Translations under genes and position numbers: made by a program | The notes under the pieces: model-generated | What the model saw: only the letters and a program-made list of their open reading frames with translations | Database searches by the model: none | What the model was told of the DNA's origin: nothing | Shown here: in pieces, positions 16,051 to 25,133 of the stretch | Layout of the letters: the number at the start of each line of letters is the position of its first letter | Position numbering within the stretch: the first letter of the stretch is position 1 | From: a virus | Length of the DNA: 64,000 bases | Direction: 5' to 3' (one strand) | IMG/VR virus record: IMGVR_UViG_3300046821_000134 | Span: 1 to 64,000 of that record

Positions 16051-16427
16051 ATGGAGTGGAAGATGCCTTGTAGGCATTCCCCTTCTTCTTGATGTGTGTG
16101 TCGGATTGCTTACGCTTCGCACATCTCGTAGCCGTAAAGGAAACCTACATAGCGGCAAGGCTGGGTATCGGGATAAGTGGCTGAGTTTTCGGTGATGACT
16201 TTTTGTTAGTCTGATCTTCACAGTATATCGTGGGCTACGTCCTCTGCAATGAGCCTGTAGGAAGTGGATTGAGAGTTCCATAAACATTGCGGATTGTTGT
16301 TGATAGGTCTCAGCCTTGATATGACCACATTCTGGCTCCGGGGATGATACGGAAAAGGAAATGCAAAGACACTGCTCCTGCCCTCTGCCTATACGGCTTT
16401 GGGTAGGGGCATCTTTGCATTTCTTTC
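16051..16427 (+). ncRNA. Stand-alone structured RNA, about 380 nt, family unknown
   Basis: A promoter, about 300 nt without a credible ORF, then a long terminator-like hairpin. Internal pairings I can see: ATGCC/GGCAT near 16070, GATGTG/CACATC (about 16092-16127), GACT/AGTC near 16200, GGCT/AGCC near 16230-16255, and a long-range stem GGCTGAG (16179-16185) with CTCAGCC (16309-16315) enclosing a multibranch domain. It does not show RNase P, tmRNA or riboswitch signatures that I know. The short antisense frame at 15988-16287 has no start or codon support. Confidence 0.7.
16358..16427 (+). terminator. Long compound hairpin ending the 16 kb RNA
   Basis: GAAATGCAAAGA (16358-16369) pairs with TCTTTGCATTTC (16412-16423). 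Inside it CTCCTGCCC pairs with GGGTAGGGG around a GCC/GGC tip. Only TTTC-type U richness follows, so it may end transcription or protect the 3' end. Confidence 0.65.
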
Positions 16428-16509
16428 ACCAAAGATGATATGTAAAGTAATGATTATAAAGAACTATTAAGTATACTTAATAAGTAAACAATAAAGAGTT
16501 TCTTAAAGG

Positions 16510-16537
16510 TTGACAAACAAGAAAAAGAAGATAGAAT
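16510..16537 (+). promoter_or_regulatory. Right early promoter (sigma70)
   Basis: TTGACA (16510-16515), 16 nt, TAGAAT (16532-16537). It drives the plus-strand replication operon beginning at 16571. Confidence 0.8.
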
Positions 16538-16570
16538 GGGTACATGCCTTAACGAAGAAGGGATTTCCCA

Positions 16571-16798
16571 ATGACCCTCCAACAACACCAAGCCTTACGT
16601 GCCTCTCTCCAGCAGAGAGGGTTTTCCTCATTACAATCCTATCGTGACAGCTTGTGTGCTCAGTACGGGCTGTCTGAAGACACAGCAGCATTCTATTTTA
16701 GTTGTTGCACAACGCCAGATGATGTGCTAACATGGATACATGAGATTATGATTCAGCACATGATTAACTGGAAAGTAAAGGAGAAGAATAATGGCTAA
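16571..16798 (+). CDS. Hypothetical protein (75 aa), first gene of the right early operon
   Basis: Starts MTLQQHQALRASLQQRG behind GAAGAAGGG. Mostly helical with C-C near residue 45. Its stop overlaps the next start. Being first in the operon it may be regulatory, but no DNA-binding motif is evident. Confidence 0.65.
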   Translation: MTLQQHQALRASLQQRGFSSLQSYRDSLCAQYGLSEDTAAFYFSCCTTPDDVLTWIHEIMIQHMINWKVKEKNNG

Positions 16799-17381
16799 AT
16801 TCAAGGTCGGTGATAAGGTGAGGTGTGTTGAGGCAGAAGACTGCGACTACGAGATTGTCGAAGGAGAGGTTTACACTGTCACCGACACGCATGAAAAAGG
16901 CGTTGAAATTGGAGGAGAGTTTAAACGTTTGGGGTGTTTCTTCAAGCCAAATCGCTTCGAGCTTGTAGAAGAAGCCCCTGTCGATGCCAAGCCGCCAACA
17001 TTTGATCTTCGGAACACAAAGATCGATGTGAAAGCCTATTCTAAGAAGCACGGGATTACGCTGGAAAAGGCGCACGAAGAGATTCAAAGTTGGTTGCTTG
17101 AGAATGGTGCTAGCTGGGACGTGTACCCAGAGCATGGCATCCGTAATGACGAAGCTGAAGCCCTGTTTGTTAATAGATTTCTACATCTTAGTTATTACTA
17201 TGAAGTTGATCTTAACTTCTATGCAATGTACACAGAAAAAGAAATCACCCTCTCTCGCCAAGTGGTGCTCACCCCGTCTTATGTTGAAGAAGAGCTTGTA
17301 GAGTTTTGCGGGAAGATGTATAATAAGCGAGAGTTCTTGTCTGCTATTGCTAATGTGAAGGAGAAAACAAATGAGTGTTAA
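16791..17381 (+). CDS. Hypothetical protein with an SH3-like N-terminus (196 aa)
   Basis: The first 60 residues (KFKVGDKVRCVE … GEVYTVTDTHEKGVEIGG) have the spacing of a small SH3/KOW-like barrel. The remaining 130 residues are mixed helix and strand with no known motif. It overlaps both neighbours. Function unknown. Confidence 0.65.
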   Translation: MAKFKVGDKVRCVEAEDCDYEIVEGEVYTVTDTHEKGVEIGGEFKRLGCFFKPNRFELVEEAPVDAKPPTFDLRNTKIDVKAYSKKHGITLEKAHEEIQSWLLENGASWDVYPEHGIRNDEAEALFVNRFLHLSYYYEVDLNFYAMYTEKEITLSRQVVLTPSYVEEELVEFCGKMYNKREFLSAIANVKEKTNEC

Positions 17382-17982
17382 CAAACAGAAGAAACTTGCT
17401 GACAAGATTCTTGATAAATTGTTTCTTATTGACCCCTACTCAATTGTAGCAGGCGGGGCACCCCGTGATTGGCATTTTGGAGAGATGGCTACCGATATCG
17501 ATGTGTTTTTCTGTGTTGGAAGAACCGCCACCCGCGGTACAGTAGAACAGATGTTATCTTGCTTCCTCCCCGAGCCAGATAGTTTTGTAAGTGAGGATGA
17601 TCTCCCGGTCTCGTACGAGAAAAACAGCGCGCTACGTTGCGTCAGGAGCTATACTGTTGAGGAAACAAGTGTTCAGTTGATTGAGCTGCACACCCCCTCT
17701 TTTGATATTGTTGGCACATTCCCAGTAAATATGTCTAAGGTTTGGTACAAAAATGGAAGAATAACTCTTGAAAGAGATTTTATGATCGGAGAGAAAACAA
17801 AGCTCCTGTATCTTACAAATCCTTTGTATGCAAAGGCGGATAAGTATGTGAAGAAAATTACTGAGAAGTTTGTAGTAGGCAAGGGGTATAGCTGGTGTCA
17901 AACCAGAGAGTTTGCTGAAGAGCGCCTGATCAAAGAAGCGCTAGGCTATAACATTACTGGTAACGAAGGAGAAAACAAATGA
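17371..17982 (+). CDS. Nucleotidyltransferase (Pol beta superfamily)
   Basis: 203 residues. SIVAGGAPRDWHFGEMATDIDVFF near residues 24-47 is the superfamily signature: a GG helix start followed by D-x-D metal ligands. Later hydrophobic strand IELHTPSFDIVG may supply the third carboxylate. Phage members add nucleotides to unknown acceptors; tRNA repair, antibiotic-type modification and defence counter-action are all possible. ATG 17371 lies inside the end of the upstream gene. Confidence 0.85.
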   Translation: MSVNKQKKLADKILDKLFLIDPYSIVAGGAPRDWHFGEMATDIDVFFCVGRTATRGTVEQMLSCFLPEPDSFVSEDDLPVSYEKNSALRCVRSYTVEETSVQLIELHTPSFDIVGTFPVNMSKVWYKNGRITLERDFMIGEKTKLLYLTNPLYAKADKYVKKITEKFVVGKGYSWCQTREFAEERLIKEALGYNITGNEGENK

Positions 17983-18356
17983 ATGAAACACTGCAAAAAA
18001 CGCTTGCCGTAATGATTGAGAAGGCCATCTCTGGGATTGACACAGCCACAAATTTCCTTGCTGCTGAGATTCCTGATGTGATTCATCAGTTGTTGATGTG
18101 GAATCTGACATATAGTTTTTTAAAAGCATCCCTCTGTTTTGCGATTGTTGTCGCTATTGTGTATTTTGCCTACCATGGCGAGAAGAAACTACACGCCGAG
18201 GGGGATCATGTATCAAAAGGATATCCTACATTTGTTGCAGCAGTTCTTATTGCAGGGCCTTTTTGTGGGTTGTGTTCTTCAGTTACAGAAGCATTGAAGA
18301 TTTGGATTGCCCCTAAAGTGTGGTTGATTGAATATGCAGTAGAGTTGGTGAAGTGA
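17979..18356 (+). CDS. Membrane protein with two helices (125 aa)
   Basis: Hydrophobic segments at about residues 45-65 (SFLKASLCFAIVVAIVYFA) and 80-105 should cross the inner membrane. Preceded by GGAGAAAAC and overlapping the nucleotidyltransferase stop. Role unknown; early phage membrane proteins often act on host entry or exclusion. Confidence 0.65.
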   Translation: MNETLQKTLAVMIEKAISGIDTATNFLAAEIPDVIHQLLMWNLTYSFLKASLCFAIVVAIVYFAYHGEKKLHAEGDHVSKGYPTFVAAVLIAGPFCGLCSSVTEALKIWIAPKVWLIEYAVELVK

Positions 18357-18357
18357 T

Positions 18358-18588
18358 ATGGAATACAGACTCCCTAACTGGGACACTACGTTTGATGTCA
18401 ACGACTTCTACGCAGCATGGGATGCCTTGAGTGTTCCATTTGAGAAAATGGGATTCAAACTGGTTTCTTACAGCCCGGGGCTTTGTTTCTCTTATGGACA
18501 GTATGGGAGAACGTTTGAGATTCCTGCTTGTGTGGCGGCTATTATTGTAGAAAGATTACAGGGTGTTGTGGATGTGAAGGAGGGGTGA
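18358..18588 (+). CDS. Hypothetical protein (76 aa)
   Basis: Starts MEYRLPNWDTTFDVNDF one base after the previous stop; its TGA overlaps the next ATG. No motif. The following homing endonuclease gene is joined exactly at this stop, which may mark an insertion point. Confidence 0.6.
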   Translation: MEYRLPNWDTTFDVNDFYAAWDALSVPFEKMGFKLVSYSPGLCFSYGQYGRTFEIPACVAAIIVERLQGVVDVKEG

Positions 18589-19262
18589 TGGCAAAAGACT
18601 CTGGATTGCGTAAAGGCGACAGATTTGGAAGACTTGTGGTTGATTCATGGGTGAAAGAGAAGCAAGGATGGAGGTGCTTCTGTGATTGCGGTAGTGTTGT
18701 TTTTAAACCAGCCAGCCACCTAAAATGTGGGAGTGTCCTATCTTGTGGATGCTATCGCAAGGAGTGTGATACCTTTAATGGCGGAACAATGTCTTACGAG
18801 TTCTCCTCCTTTATAGCAATGCACTCCAGAGCTGGCGATAAGCTCCAAGAAGGAAGGGTTAAGAGACAATACTACGACCAAGGAATAAGAGTTTGTGAAA
18901 GGTGGAGTTACTCCCTTGAAGGCTTTCAGAATTTTATTACTGATCTTGGAGAAAGACCGGAAGACTACACACTGGAAAGGAAAAATACAAATCTTGGTTA
19001 CTGCCCTGAAAATTGTTGTTGGGAAACTAAAACAAACCAAGCATTTAACAGAACAAAATTCAGGAACAACAAGTCTGGAGTAACAGGTGTATCGTTCGAC
19101 AAGAGTAAAGATAAATGGGTTGCATATATCCATAAGAATAAGGTAAAGTATCTACTCGGGTGTTTCAATTCTTTTGAGGATGCAGTTTCAGCCAGAAAAT
19201 CTGCAGAACTTGAAATTTATCCTGAGAAGATTCAGGACTATATTAGCACACAGGGGGAATAA
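18588..19262 (+). CDS. Freestanding homing endonuclease, HNH plus AP2-like domain
   Basis: 224 residues from ATG 18588 behind AAGGAGGGG. The N-terminal GDRFGRLVV and CDCGSVV…SCGC zinc motif lead into an HNH-type region (TLERKNTNLGYCPENCCW near residue 120-140). An AP2-like DNA-binding tail follows (NKSGVTGVSFDKSKDKWVAY). This combination is typical of mobile nucleases. It lies immediately upstream of DNA polymerase, a usual target of such elements; the stop TAATG overlaps the polymerase start. Confidence 0.88.
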   Translation: MAKDSGLRKGDRFGRLVVDSWVKEKQGWRCFCDCGSVVFKPASHLKCGSVLSCGCYRKECDTFNGGTMSYEFSSFIAMHSRAGDKLQEGRVKRQYYDQGIRVCERWSYSLEGFQNFITDLGERPEDYTLERKNTNLGYCPENCCWETKTNQAFNRTKFRNNKSGVTGVSFDKSKDKWVAYIHKNKVKYLLGCFNSFEDAVSARKSAELEIYPEKIQDYISTQGE

Positions 19263-21367
19263 TGGAAGGCTACGTGTTCGATCTAGAGGGGGACAATCTG
19301 TACTTGGGTTGTAAGAAGATTTGGTATGGGAATTTCAAATCATTAGACGGCACACGTTCCCTTTCAGTTCATCCGTTCCAAGAAGGAAACGAAGAAGCAC
19401 AAGGTAAGATTTTGGAGTGGATTCATAGCTTCTCTGACAAAGCCTTGTGTTGCTCCTTTAATGGTTTATCTTACGACCACTTTGTCTTGTGGAGACTTCT
19501 GGGCCTTAAACCAACTGTTGGTAAAGGTGGTAAGGATTATTTTGCAGATAAAGAAGTTATATTTTTTGATGCTTTCTACAATGCTCAGTTTCTTAATCCG
19601 AACTTGCCAGAGTTCTCTCTTGCTGCGTTGTCGCGTGGATCAAGTGCAGAGAAGATTGATTATCGTGAAAGGCTTGTTCAAGCAGGAGCAATGATTGGAA
19701 ATGAGGTCAAGGGTTTCGAATTTTCTTTCTACAATCCTTTAATGGATGAATACTGCGACGCAGACGTTGAAGCAACACGCGTACTTGTTTTGAAACAACT
19801 TGCTGAGCTTAAAGAGTTATATGGGGATGTTCGCCCCCCATCGCTGAGAATGGGTACAAAAGCCCAATTCCTCATGAAAGCCCAAGAACACACAGGGCAC
19901 GGCTTTGATGAAAAATTGGCAGCAGAGGTAATGATCAGTTTGAACAAGGACATGGAAGAACTTGAGTCAGAGGTTCTCCCTAAGCTTCCGCCACGCCCTT
20001 TGAAGAAAGGGGAGGAAGCAGAGTACTCAATGCCCGCAAAACCTTACAAGAAGGATGGGTCTTTTAGTAGTCATATGGAGAACTTCATTTCCAAGCACTC
20101 CGGTGTGGTTAAGTCTAAAGACACTGTTGAGTTCTTCGGTAAGGACTATAAGGTTGAGGCAAAGAAGATTTTAGATATAAAGCTTCCAATGGTTATTGGG
20201 GATCAACAGCATTTCAAAGAGTGGCTTCTCAGTCAAGGGTGGGTGCCTACTTTCTATAATTTTCAACGTGGCCCAGATGGTAAGCCTGTTAGGGACGACA
20301 AAGGTAACTACATCGAAACATCTCCGAAGTTGCAGGAACAAGGGGTGATCTGCCCAAATCTTCTTGAATTAGAGGGCGACGTAGTTAAGGAGGTTGTTAA
20401 GTTTTTATCTTTAAGGAATCGCAGGTCTGTGCTGCAAGGTTGGTTGGATAATCCCCGTCTAAAATACGATGGAAGACTGCCAACAGCTTCCTCAAAAATT
20501 GCCAACTCTCACAGGCAATGTCACGCAGTGGTTTGTAATGTTCCTCGTGCTGGGGGTCAGAGTCTGTATGGGGACGAGTTTAGGAGCCTGTTTTGTGCAG
20601 AGGGAGAGAACCTTATCGCTGCTGCTGATGCAAGTGGGCTAGAGCAGCGTGTTGCTGGACACATGACTTTTAAGTATGATGAAGGCAAGTACGCGGAGGA
20701 GTTGCTGAAAGGGGATGTACACTCCAAGGTTGCATTTGCAATGTTTGAAAGAGAACTGGCTGCCTTAGGGTTCTCCCCAGACAAGTTTGACAAAGAGGAC
20801 AGAAGATTTAAGCCATTTAGAAGCAAAGCTAAAACAGCAGGATATGCTATACTGTATGGTTGTTCCCCAGCAAAGCTAGCCAAAACCCTCAACAAACCAG
20901 ATAAGGACGGAAAACGCCTGCACAAAGCATTCTGGGACGCAAATCCCGCAATGGCGCAGTTGGTTGAGAATATTGGAAAGTATTGGGAAACAAAAGGTAA
21001 AAAGACATTTGTGCCTGCTGTGGACGGTAGGTTGCTGAGAACTCGTTCAAAGCATTCTCTTTTAAATAATATCCTACAGAGTTTGGGGGCAATCGTAATG
21101 GACTTAGCTTGTTGTTTCATGGATGCAAAACTTGGTGAAATGTTTATTGATGAACTTGGGAGACCATATTACCTGTACAAAGGCAAACAGGTCAGGCGTG
21201 TCGTCTACTATCACGACGAGTATTCTTTTGAGTGTGCCCCAGAGGTAGCGGAGGAAGTGAAGAAAATGGCAGAAAACAGCATTGCTGAAGCTGGAAGATT
21301 CTTTAAACTAAACGTAGAGTTGGCTGGAGAGGGGAAGGTGGGTAAATCATGGCAAGCGGTGCATTGA
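19262..21367 (+). CDS. Family A DNA polymerase (T7 gp5-like)
   Basis: 701 residues, close to T7 gp5 (704). The N-terminal 3'-5' proofreading exonuclease shows VFDLEGD (D7, E9) and a later DADVEATRVLV motif (near 167). Polymerase motif A is AADASGLEQR (catalytic D456), motif B is FRSKAKTAGYAILYG (R520, K524, Tyr at 528 as in T7), and motif C is YYHDEYSFE (D652). It should copy the phage genome with the primase-helicase. Whether host thioredoxin is used cannot be judged: no clear thioredoxin-binding loop is visible. Confidence 0.95.
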   Translation: MEGYVFDLEGDNLYLGCKKIWYGNFKSLDGTRSLSVHPFQEGNEEAQGKILEWIHSFSDKALCCSFNGLSYDHFVLWRLLGLKPTVGKGGKDYFADKEVIFFDAFYNAQFLNPNLPEFSLAALSRGSSAEKIDYRERLVQAGAMIGNEVKGFEFSFYNPLMDEYCDADVEATRVLVLKQLAELKELYGDVRPPSLRMGTKAQFLMKAQEHTGHGFDEKLAAEVMISLNKDMEELESEVLPKLPPRPLKKGEEAEYSMPAKPYKKDGSFSSHMENFISKHSGVVKSKDTVEFFGKDYKVEAKKILDIKLPMVIGDQQHFKEWLLSQGWVPTFYNFQRGPDGKPVRDDKGNYIETSPKLQEQGVICPNLLELEGDVVKEVVKFLSLRNRRSVLQGWLDNPRLKYDGRLPTASSKIANSHRQCHAVVCNVPRAGGQSLYGDEFRSLFCAEGENLIAAADASGLEQRVAGHMTFKYDEGKYAEELLKGDVHSKVAFAMFERELAALGFSPDKFDKEDRRFKPFRSKAKTAGYAILYGCSPAKLAKTLNKPDKDGKRLHKAFWDANPAMAQLVENIGKYWETKGKKTFVPAVDGRLLRTRSKHSLLNNILQSLGAIVMDLACCFMDAKLGEMFIDELGRPYYLYKGKQVRRVVYYHDEYSFECAPEVAEEVKKMAENSIAEAGRFFKLNVELAGEGKVGKSWQAVH

Positions 21368-21449
21368 TTAATGAAGGGCAATAAAACGATGTTGTCAGCC
21401 AGCACCACAACACAAAATTATCCGCCTGCCCACTGATGAAAGGATAACC

Positions 21450-22130
21450 ATGACCGAAGAACTAACAGAACCCCCAGACATCCCCGCCCACTCAGCAGGA
21501 CAGTCTTTAGACAACTTCCCGCAGCCCTTCCTTGATAGCTTCCATGAGGAAGACTCAATATATCGTGGCCTGTCCATCCGGGAGCAACTAAGGCTTGGGA
21601 AGCTCCGCAGGGGCAACAAGAAACCCCCTGCAGCCATCCTGCAGCGGTTGAAGAAGGCTACAGACGTCGACTACGGCAGAATCCTTGCCCATTGCACCAA
21701 GGCAATCCTCATGGCTTTTGAACGCAGCGATGTGTATAGGATAGATCGTATCAACATCTACATTAGAGTGTATTTCAAGTACCGCCTGCTGTTCAACAAG
21801 GGATGGCCCAAGGGGCGTGTTGTGTCAGCAGATGATTGGAGTGTTACAATTCAATATAAGGCTGATGGGATTGTTGACTACCTGCACAAGATTGGAAAAT
21901 CCTATTACGATTCAAAATCTCTTAGGAAGGCTGTGCATGCAATCCGCAGGGAATCAGATCATCTTGATTGGCTGGAAGACTTCTCGATTGACTTGTGTTA
22001 CACTGAGGGCGTTAATGATGTTGTAACACGCTGGAAGCGTGAAGACGGGCGCAAAGGGAATGCAAAGAATTTCACTAAGAATGTTGACAAGATAGTGAAA
22101 AAAGAGGATAATGCTGTTTTGGAGATATAG
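21450..22130 (+). CDS. Hypothetical replication-region protein (226 aa)
   Basis: Starts MTEELTEPPDIPAHSAG with AAAGGATAACC before the ATG. The body is Lys/Arg-rich and helical with a strongly basic C-terminus (WKREDGRKGNAKNFTKN). The position between polymerase and SSB-like genes suggests a DNA-linked role, but no motif supports one. Confidence 0.7.
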   Translation: MTEELTEPPDIPAHSAGQSLDNFPQPFLDSFHEEDSIYRGLSIREQLRLGKLRRGNKKPPAAILQRLKKATDVDYGRILAHCTKAILMAFERSDVYRIDRINIYIRVYFKYRLLFNKGWPKGRVVSADDWSVTIQYKADGIVDYLHKIGKSYYDSKSLRKAVHAIRRESDHLDWLEDFSIDLCYTEGVNDVVTRWKREDGRKGNAKNFTKNVDKIVKKEDNAVLEI

Positions 22131-22230
22131 GGTAGCACAATACCCTACAACAGAAGCAAGTGCATTGTGCAAGTTAATCTGGTGATGCGGCACCTTATCC
22201 GCTTAATTTCAACTTAGAAGGAGAAACATT

Positions 22231-23232
22231 ATGGCATTTGATACTTATGGTGAAAAGCAAAACGATAACACTTCTGCGACCAAAATTGATTGGGATGCTC
22301 TGCAGATGTACACTGTGACAACAGCAAATCTACAGCAACGAGAAACCCTTGTAGGGTATATCGCCGGTATTGTAGATTTGGGCACACAAGCCTTGGAGGA
22401 TGCAGAAGTACAGTTTGATGGTTCTCCTGAGAAAGAAGCAGAAATCATTGCAGATAAGCCCAACACATATTTCAAGGATGGGATTGATCCTGTTTCCAAG
22501 AAACCTGTGCGGCTCAAATGTTGGCCTCAAGACCCTGCACAGTGTGTAACACTGGCGATTGATTTCCCAGATGTCATGTTGGACAAGGGGCAGTTCTTCG
22601 GAGATGAAGATGCTGAACCTAAGCCTCTTCGTTTGTGGCTTGGCGGTCAGTTCTACCTGAAGGATGTAGGTATGGTGGTAGGTCGTCCTATTCCACTTAA
22701 GTTTGGCAACATTGCTCCGAAAGGTAGTAAGGCTGTGTGGAGCTTTAAGCCTAATCACACACTCTACAAAATGGCTGTGGGTGCTAAACTGGTGGAAGCA
22801 GGTAAGCCGTTTATGCCGAAGGATATCGACAGTTTGATTGGAGTTGCTCTCCAGTTTGAAGCCCAAGTGTTCTTCAAGGAGAATAAAGGTAAGCAGTATT
22901 ACAATGAGTATGTAGCATACAAGACTGGCCTTGGTCGTGGTCAAGTGGCTCCTACCCCTGTTACTCCTGCGTTTATGATTCAGATGAACAAGACTAACGT
23001 GAAGGAAGCTGTTGCAGAGCTTCGCTCTCATGTTATCAATACAGTGAAGCGAGCAAGCAACTATCCGGGGTCTGTGTTGGAGAAGGAGCTGAATGAGCTT
23101 CGTCCTCCGAAGCAAGAAGATAATCCACAAGAGCAGGGTGAAGCTCCGAAGGCTGAGACTAAGAAGGTTGTTGCTCCAAAGAAAGTGGTAGCTCCTGTGG
23201 TAGATGATTTCGATGACCAAACTCCGTTTTAA
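22231..23232 (+). CDS. Single-stranded DNA-binding-like protein (333 aa)
   Basis: Long central strand-rich region (about residues 90-240) compatible with an OB fold, a Lys/Pro/Ala-rich flexible linker (about 285-320) and an acidic tip ending VDDFDDQTPF. That tip is the hallmark of SSB proteins that recruit partners (T7 gp2.5 and bacterial SSB). Strong AAGGAG site and terminator directly after the stop suggest high expression. The call rests on architecture and context, not on a matched fold. Confidence 0.7.
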   Translation: MAFDTYGEKQNDNTSATKIDWDALQMYTVTTANLQQRETLVGYIAGIVDLGTQALEDAEVQFDGSPEKEAEIIADKPNTYFKDGIDPVSKKPVRLKCWPQDPAQCVTLAIDFPDVMLDKGQFFGDEDAEPKPLRLWLGGQFYLKDVGMVVGRPIPLKFGNIAPKGSKAVWSFKPNHTLYKMAVGAKLVEAGKPFMPKDIDSLIGVALQFEAQVFFKENKGKQYYNEYVAYKTGLGRGQVAPTPVTPAFMIQMNKTNVKEAVAELRSHVINTVKRASNYPGSVLEKELNELRPPKQEDNPQEQGEAPKAETKKVVAPKKVVAPVVDDFDDQTPF

Positions 23233-23244
23233 GTAATTAACAAC

Positions 23245-23272
23245 GCCCTCCCCGGAAGGGGAGGGCTCTTTA
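23245..23272 (+). terminator. Intrinsic terminator after the SSB-like gene
   Basis: GCCCTCCCC-GGAA-GGGGAGGGC followed by TCTTTAT. It would let the SSB-like gene be expressed above the genes after it. Confidence 0.9.
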
Positions 23273-23285
23273 TCAGGAATCACCA

Positions 23286-23780
23286 ATGAAGAAATGTAAG
23301 CAATGTGGAGCACTACTCCCTTTATCAGAGTACTATGACACAAAGGCAGGGAAGTTCAGTAAGTGCAAAGAGTGTGTTAGAGAAAATGTTAAGAAAAACA
23401 GGGCAGATAAAGAAGAGTACTACAAAGCTTATGATAGAAATCGCCCTGACAAAGAAGAACGTAATAAAGCCACATTAGATCGACAAAAGACTCCAGAAGG
23501 AAAACAGGCACACAATAAGCGGAATAAAGAGTGGGCGGACAGGAATACTAAACAACGGGCAGCAAATTATGCCGTATCTAATGCAGTTCGCGACGGAGTG
23601 CTGAAGAAGCTCCCCTGCTTCGTATGTGGAGATCTAGAGGTTGAAGGGCACCACCCTGATTATGACACACCTCTCGATGTTGTCTGGCTATGTACTGCAC
23701 ACCATAAAGAGATTCACAGGAAATACGATGCAGACAAGGACGCTCGTATTTTGTTCGAGAAGGTAAGAAGGGAGGGATAA
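23286..23780 (+). CDS. Freestanding HNH endonuclease (164 aa)
   Basis: N-terminal zinc-finger-like MKKCKQCGALLPLSEYY and CKECV, a Lys-rich linker, then an HNH core: CFVCGDLEVEGHHPDYD … CTAHHKEIHRKYD (about residues 110-150). Two CxxC-type pairs bind structural zinc and the HH and H supply the active site. It lies right after the terminator, between SSB-like and exonuclease genes, as expected for an intronless homing element. Confidence 0.9.
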   Translation: MKKCKQCGALLPLSEYYDTKAGKFSKCKECVRENVKKNRADKEEYYKAYDRNRPDKEERNKATLDRQKTPEGKQAHNKRNKEWADRNTKQRAANYAVSNAVRDGVLKKLPCFVCGDLEVEGHHPDYDTPLDVVWLCTAHHKEIHRKYDADKDARILFEKVRREG

Positions 23781-24820
23781 TGCCACAACTTGTATTTGAT
23801 TATGACCCTCTACTGTATTCCTGCGGTCCTCTGGCAGAAGAGCGTTATGTTCTCGTAGAGAACAAATCAACAAAGGAGCAGTGGAAAGTAAAGAGCCGTA
23901 CTGAGTGGTACGGACACTGGAAGAAGAAACAAGGAGGAATGCTCGCAGAGATTAACAAGGGTGCTCTGAGCCCTCTTGACCCTGAGGGTGACTTCACCTA
24001 CACAGATGTGCAGGAGCCTACAAAATTCAAATGGGCAACAAACGGGGTAGATGCCTATATTGAGCGTATCTGTGCTCACCTTGGCTCGGCGGACTATTAC
24101 GGATACATTGGCAAGGGGAAAGTGTTTAGGCATGATATTGCTACATTGCATCCTTACAAGCATGGGCGAGATGATGCTATCAAACCATTGTTCATCAACG
24201 AGCTTCGGGAGTATCTGTTAAAGCGCCACAACGCAGAGTTGGCGTCTAAGTTGGAGTCGGACGACAGGGTTGTGATGGACTCACATATCGCTTTCAAGGA
24301 ATGGAAACAAGGGAAGAGAGAACCCTTAATTGTTGTAGGCGTTGACAAGGATTACAGATGCGGCCCAATCCACTTGTACAATCCCAACGAAGATACGCTT
24401 GATACAATTGATGGGTTTGGTAAGTTATGGGTGCAGACAAACGTATCAGCCTCGGGTGTTCAAACTCGCCAAGTGAAAGGTGAAGGACGTATCTGGCTGG
24501 TGCATCAAGTCCTCAGCTCTGATGATGCTGACACGTACTACGCTAACTCTGGATGCCTTGAGAAGAAGTGGGGAGAGATGTCATCGTATAAACTGCTGTG
24601 CGAGTGCAAGAACGATAAGGAGGCGTTTGAGGCACTAAAGCAAGGCTATGTTCATCTGTACCCAGAGCCTAAGCAATTCACAAACTGGAGAGAGGATACC
24701 TTTGAGATTGATTGGTTATACTGCGCCAATGAGAACTTCCAGCTGGCAAGAATGCGTCGTTTTGAAGAGGATGAGTTTCACTTAAGTGCTGTACTTGACA
24801 AACTCGGAATAACATACTAA
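23780..24820 (+). CDS. PIN/FEN-type 5'-3' exonuclease (T7 gp6-like)
   Basis: 346 residues. Opens LVFDYDPLLYSCG with the first metal-binding Asp, continues GKGKVFRHDIATLHPYKHGR near residue 114 (the Arg/Lys arch of flap nucleases), and has VVGVDKDYRCGPIH near residue 185 (D-x-D). This matches phage 5'-3' exonucleases that remove RNA primers and degrade host DNA. It fits beside polymerase and SSB-like genes. Confidence 0.82.
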   Translation: MPQLVFDYDPLLYSCGPLAEERYVLVENKSTKEQWKVKSRTEWYGHWKKKQGGMLAEINKGALSPLDPEGDFTYTDVQEPTKFKWATNGVDAYIERICAHLGSADYYGYIGKGKVFRHDIATLHPYKHGRDDAIKPLFINELREYLLKRHNAELASKLESDDRVVMDSHIAFKEWKQGKREPLIVVGVDKDYRCGPIHLYNPNEDTLDTIDGFGKLWVQTNVSASGVQTRQVKGEGRIWLVHQVLSSDDADTYYANSGCLEKKWGEMSSYKLLCECKNDKEAFEALKQGYVHLYPEPKQFTNWREDTFEIDWLYCANENFQLARMRRFEEDEFHLSAVLDKLGITY

Positions 24821-24830
24821 GGAGAAACAA

Positions 24831-25118
24831 ATGGAAAAACTAACACTCGTAATTGGTGCTTTGTTAGGCGCTGTCGCTCTCGGAGCGTTGTATGCTTTCA
24901 CAGGGACTCTTCTTTGGTGGTGGTTTATTTACCCGCTCATCGGAATCGGAGCTCCGTCTCTTGTTACAATGTATGGGCTGTTCATGTTTGTTAGCCTATT
25001 CAACGGGAGTACTCCTGATAACAAAGAGGGCACAGATATAAAATCCAAGGTAGTATACTCTGTAGTTAAACCCTGTATTCTTCTCTTATTTGGCTTCATT
25101 CTGAGAGGGTTTGTGTGA
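24831..25118 (+). CDS. Membrane protein (95 aa)
   Basis: Three hydrophobic stretches (about residues 5-25, 28-55 and 78-95) with AAGGAGAAAC before the ATG. Likely inner membrane. No motif indicates holin or transporter identity. Confidence 0.65.
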   Translation: MEKLTLVIGALLGAVALGALYAFTGTLLWWWFIYPLIGIGAPSLVTMYGLFMFVSLFNGSTPDNKEGTDIKSKVVYSVVKPCILLLFGFILRGFV

Positions 25119-25133
25119 GCAACAAGGACATCT

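Noticed and set aside
15988-16287. 99-codon minus-strand frame in the early control region
   Set aside because: It crosses the plus-strand RNA promoter and lacks a ribosome site; composition is not protein-like.
22330-23343. 337-codon minus-strand frame opposite the SSB-like gene
   Set aside because: Antisense shadow of a well-supported plus-strand gene; no ribosome site or family features.
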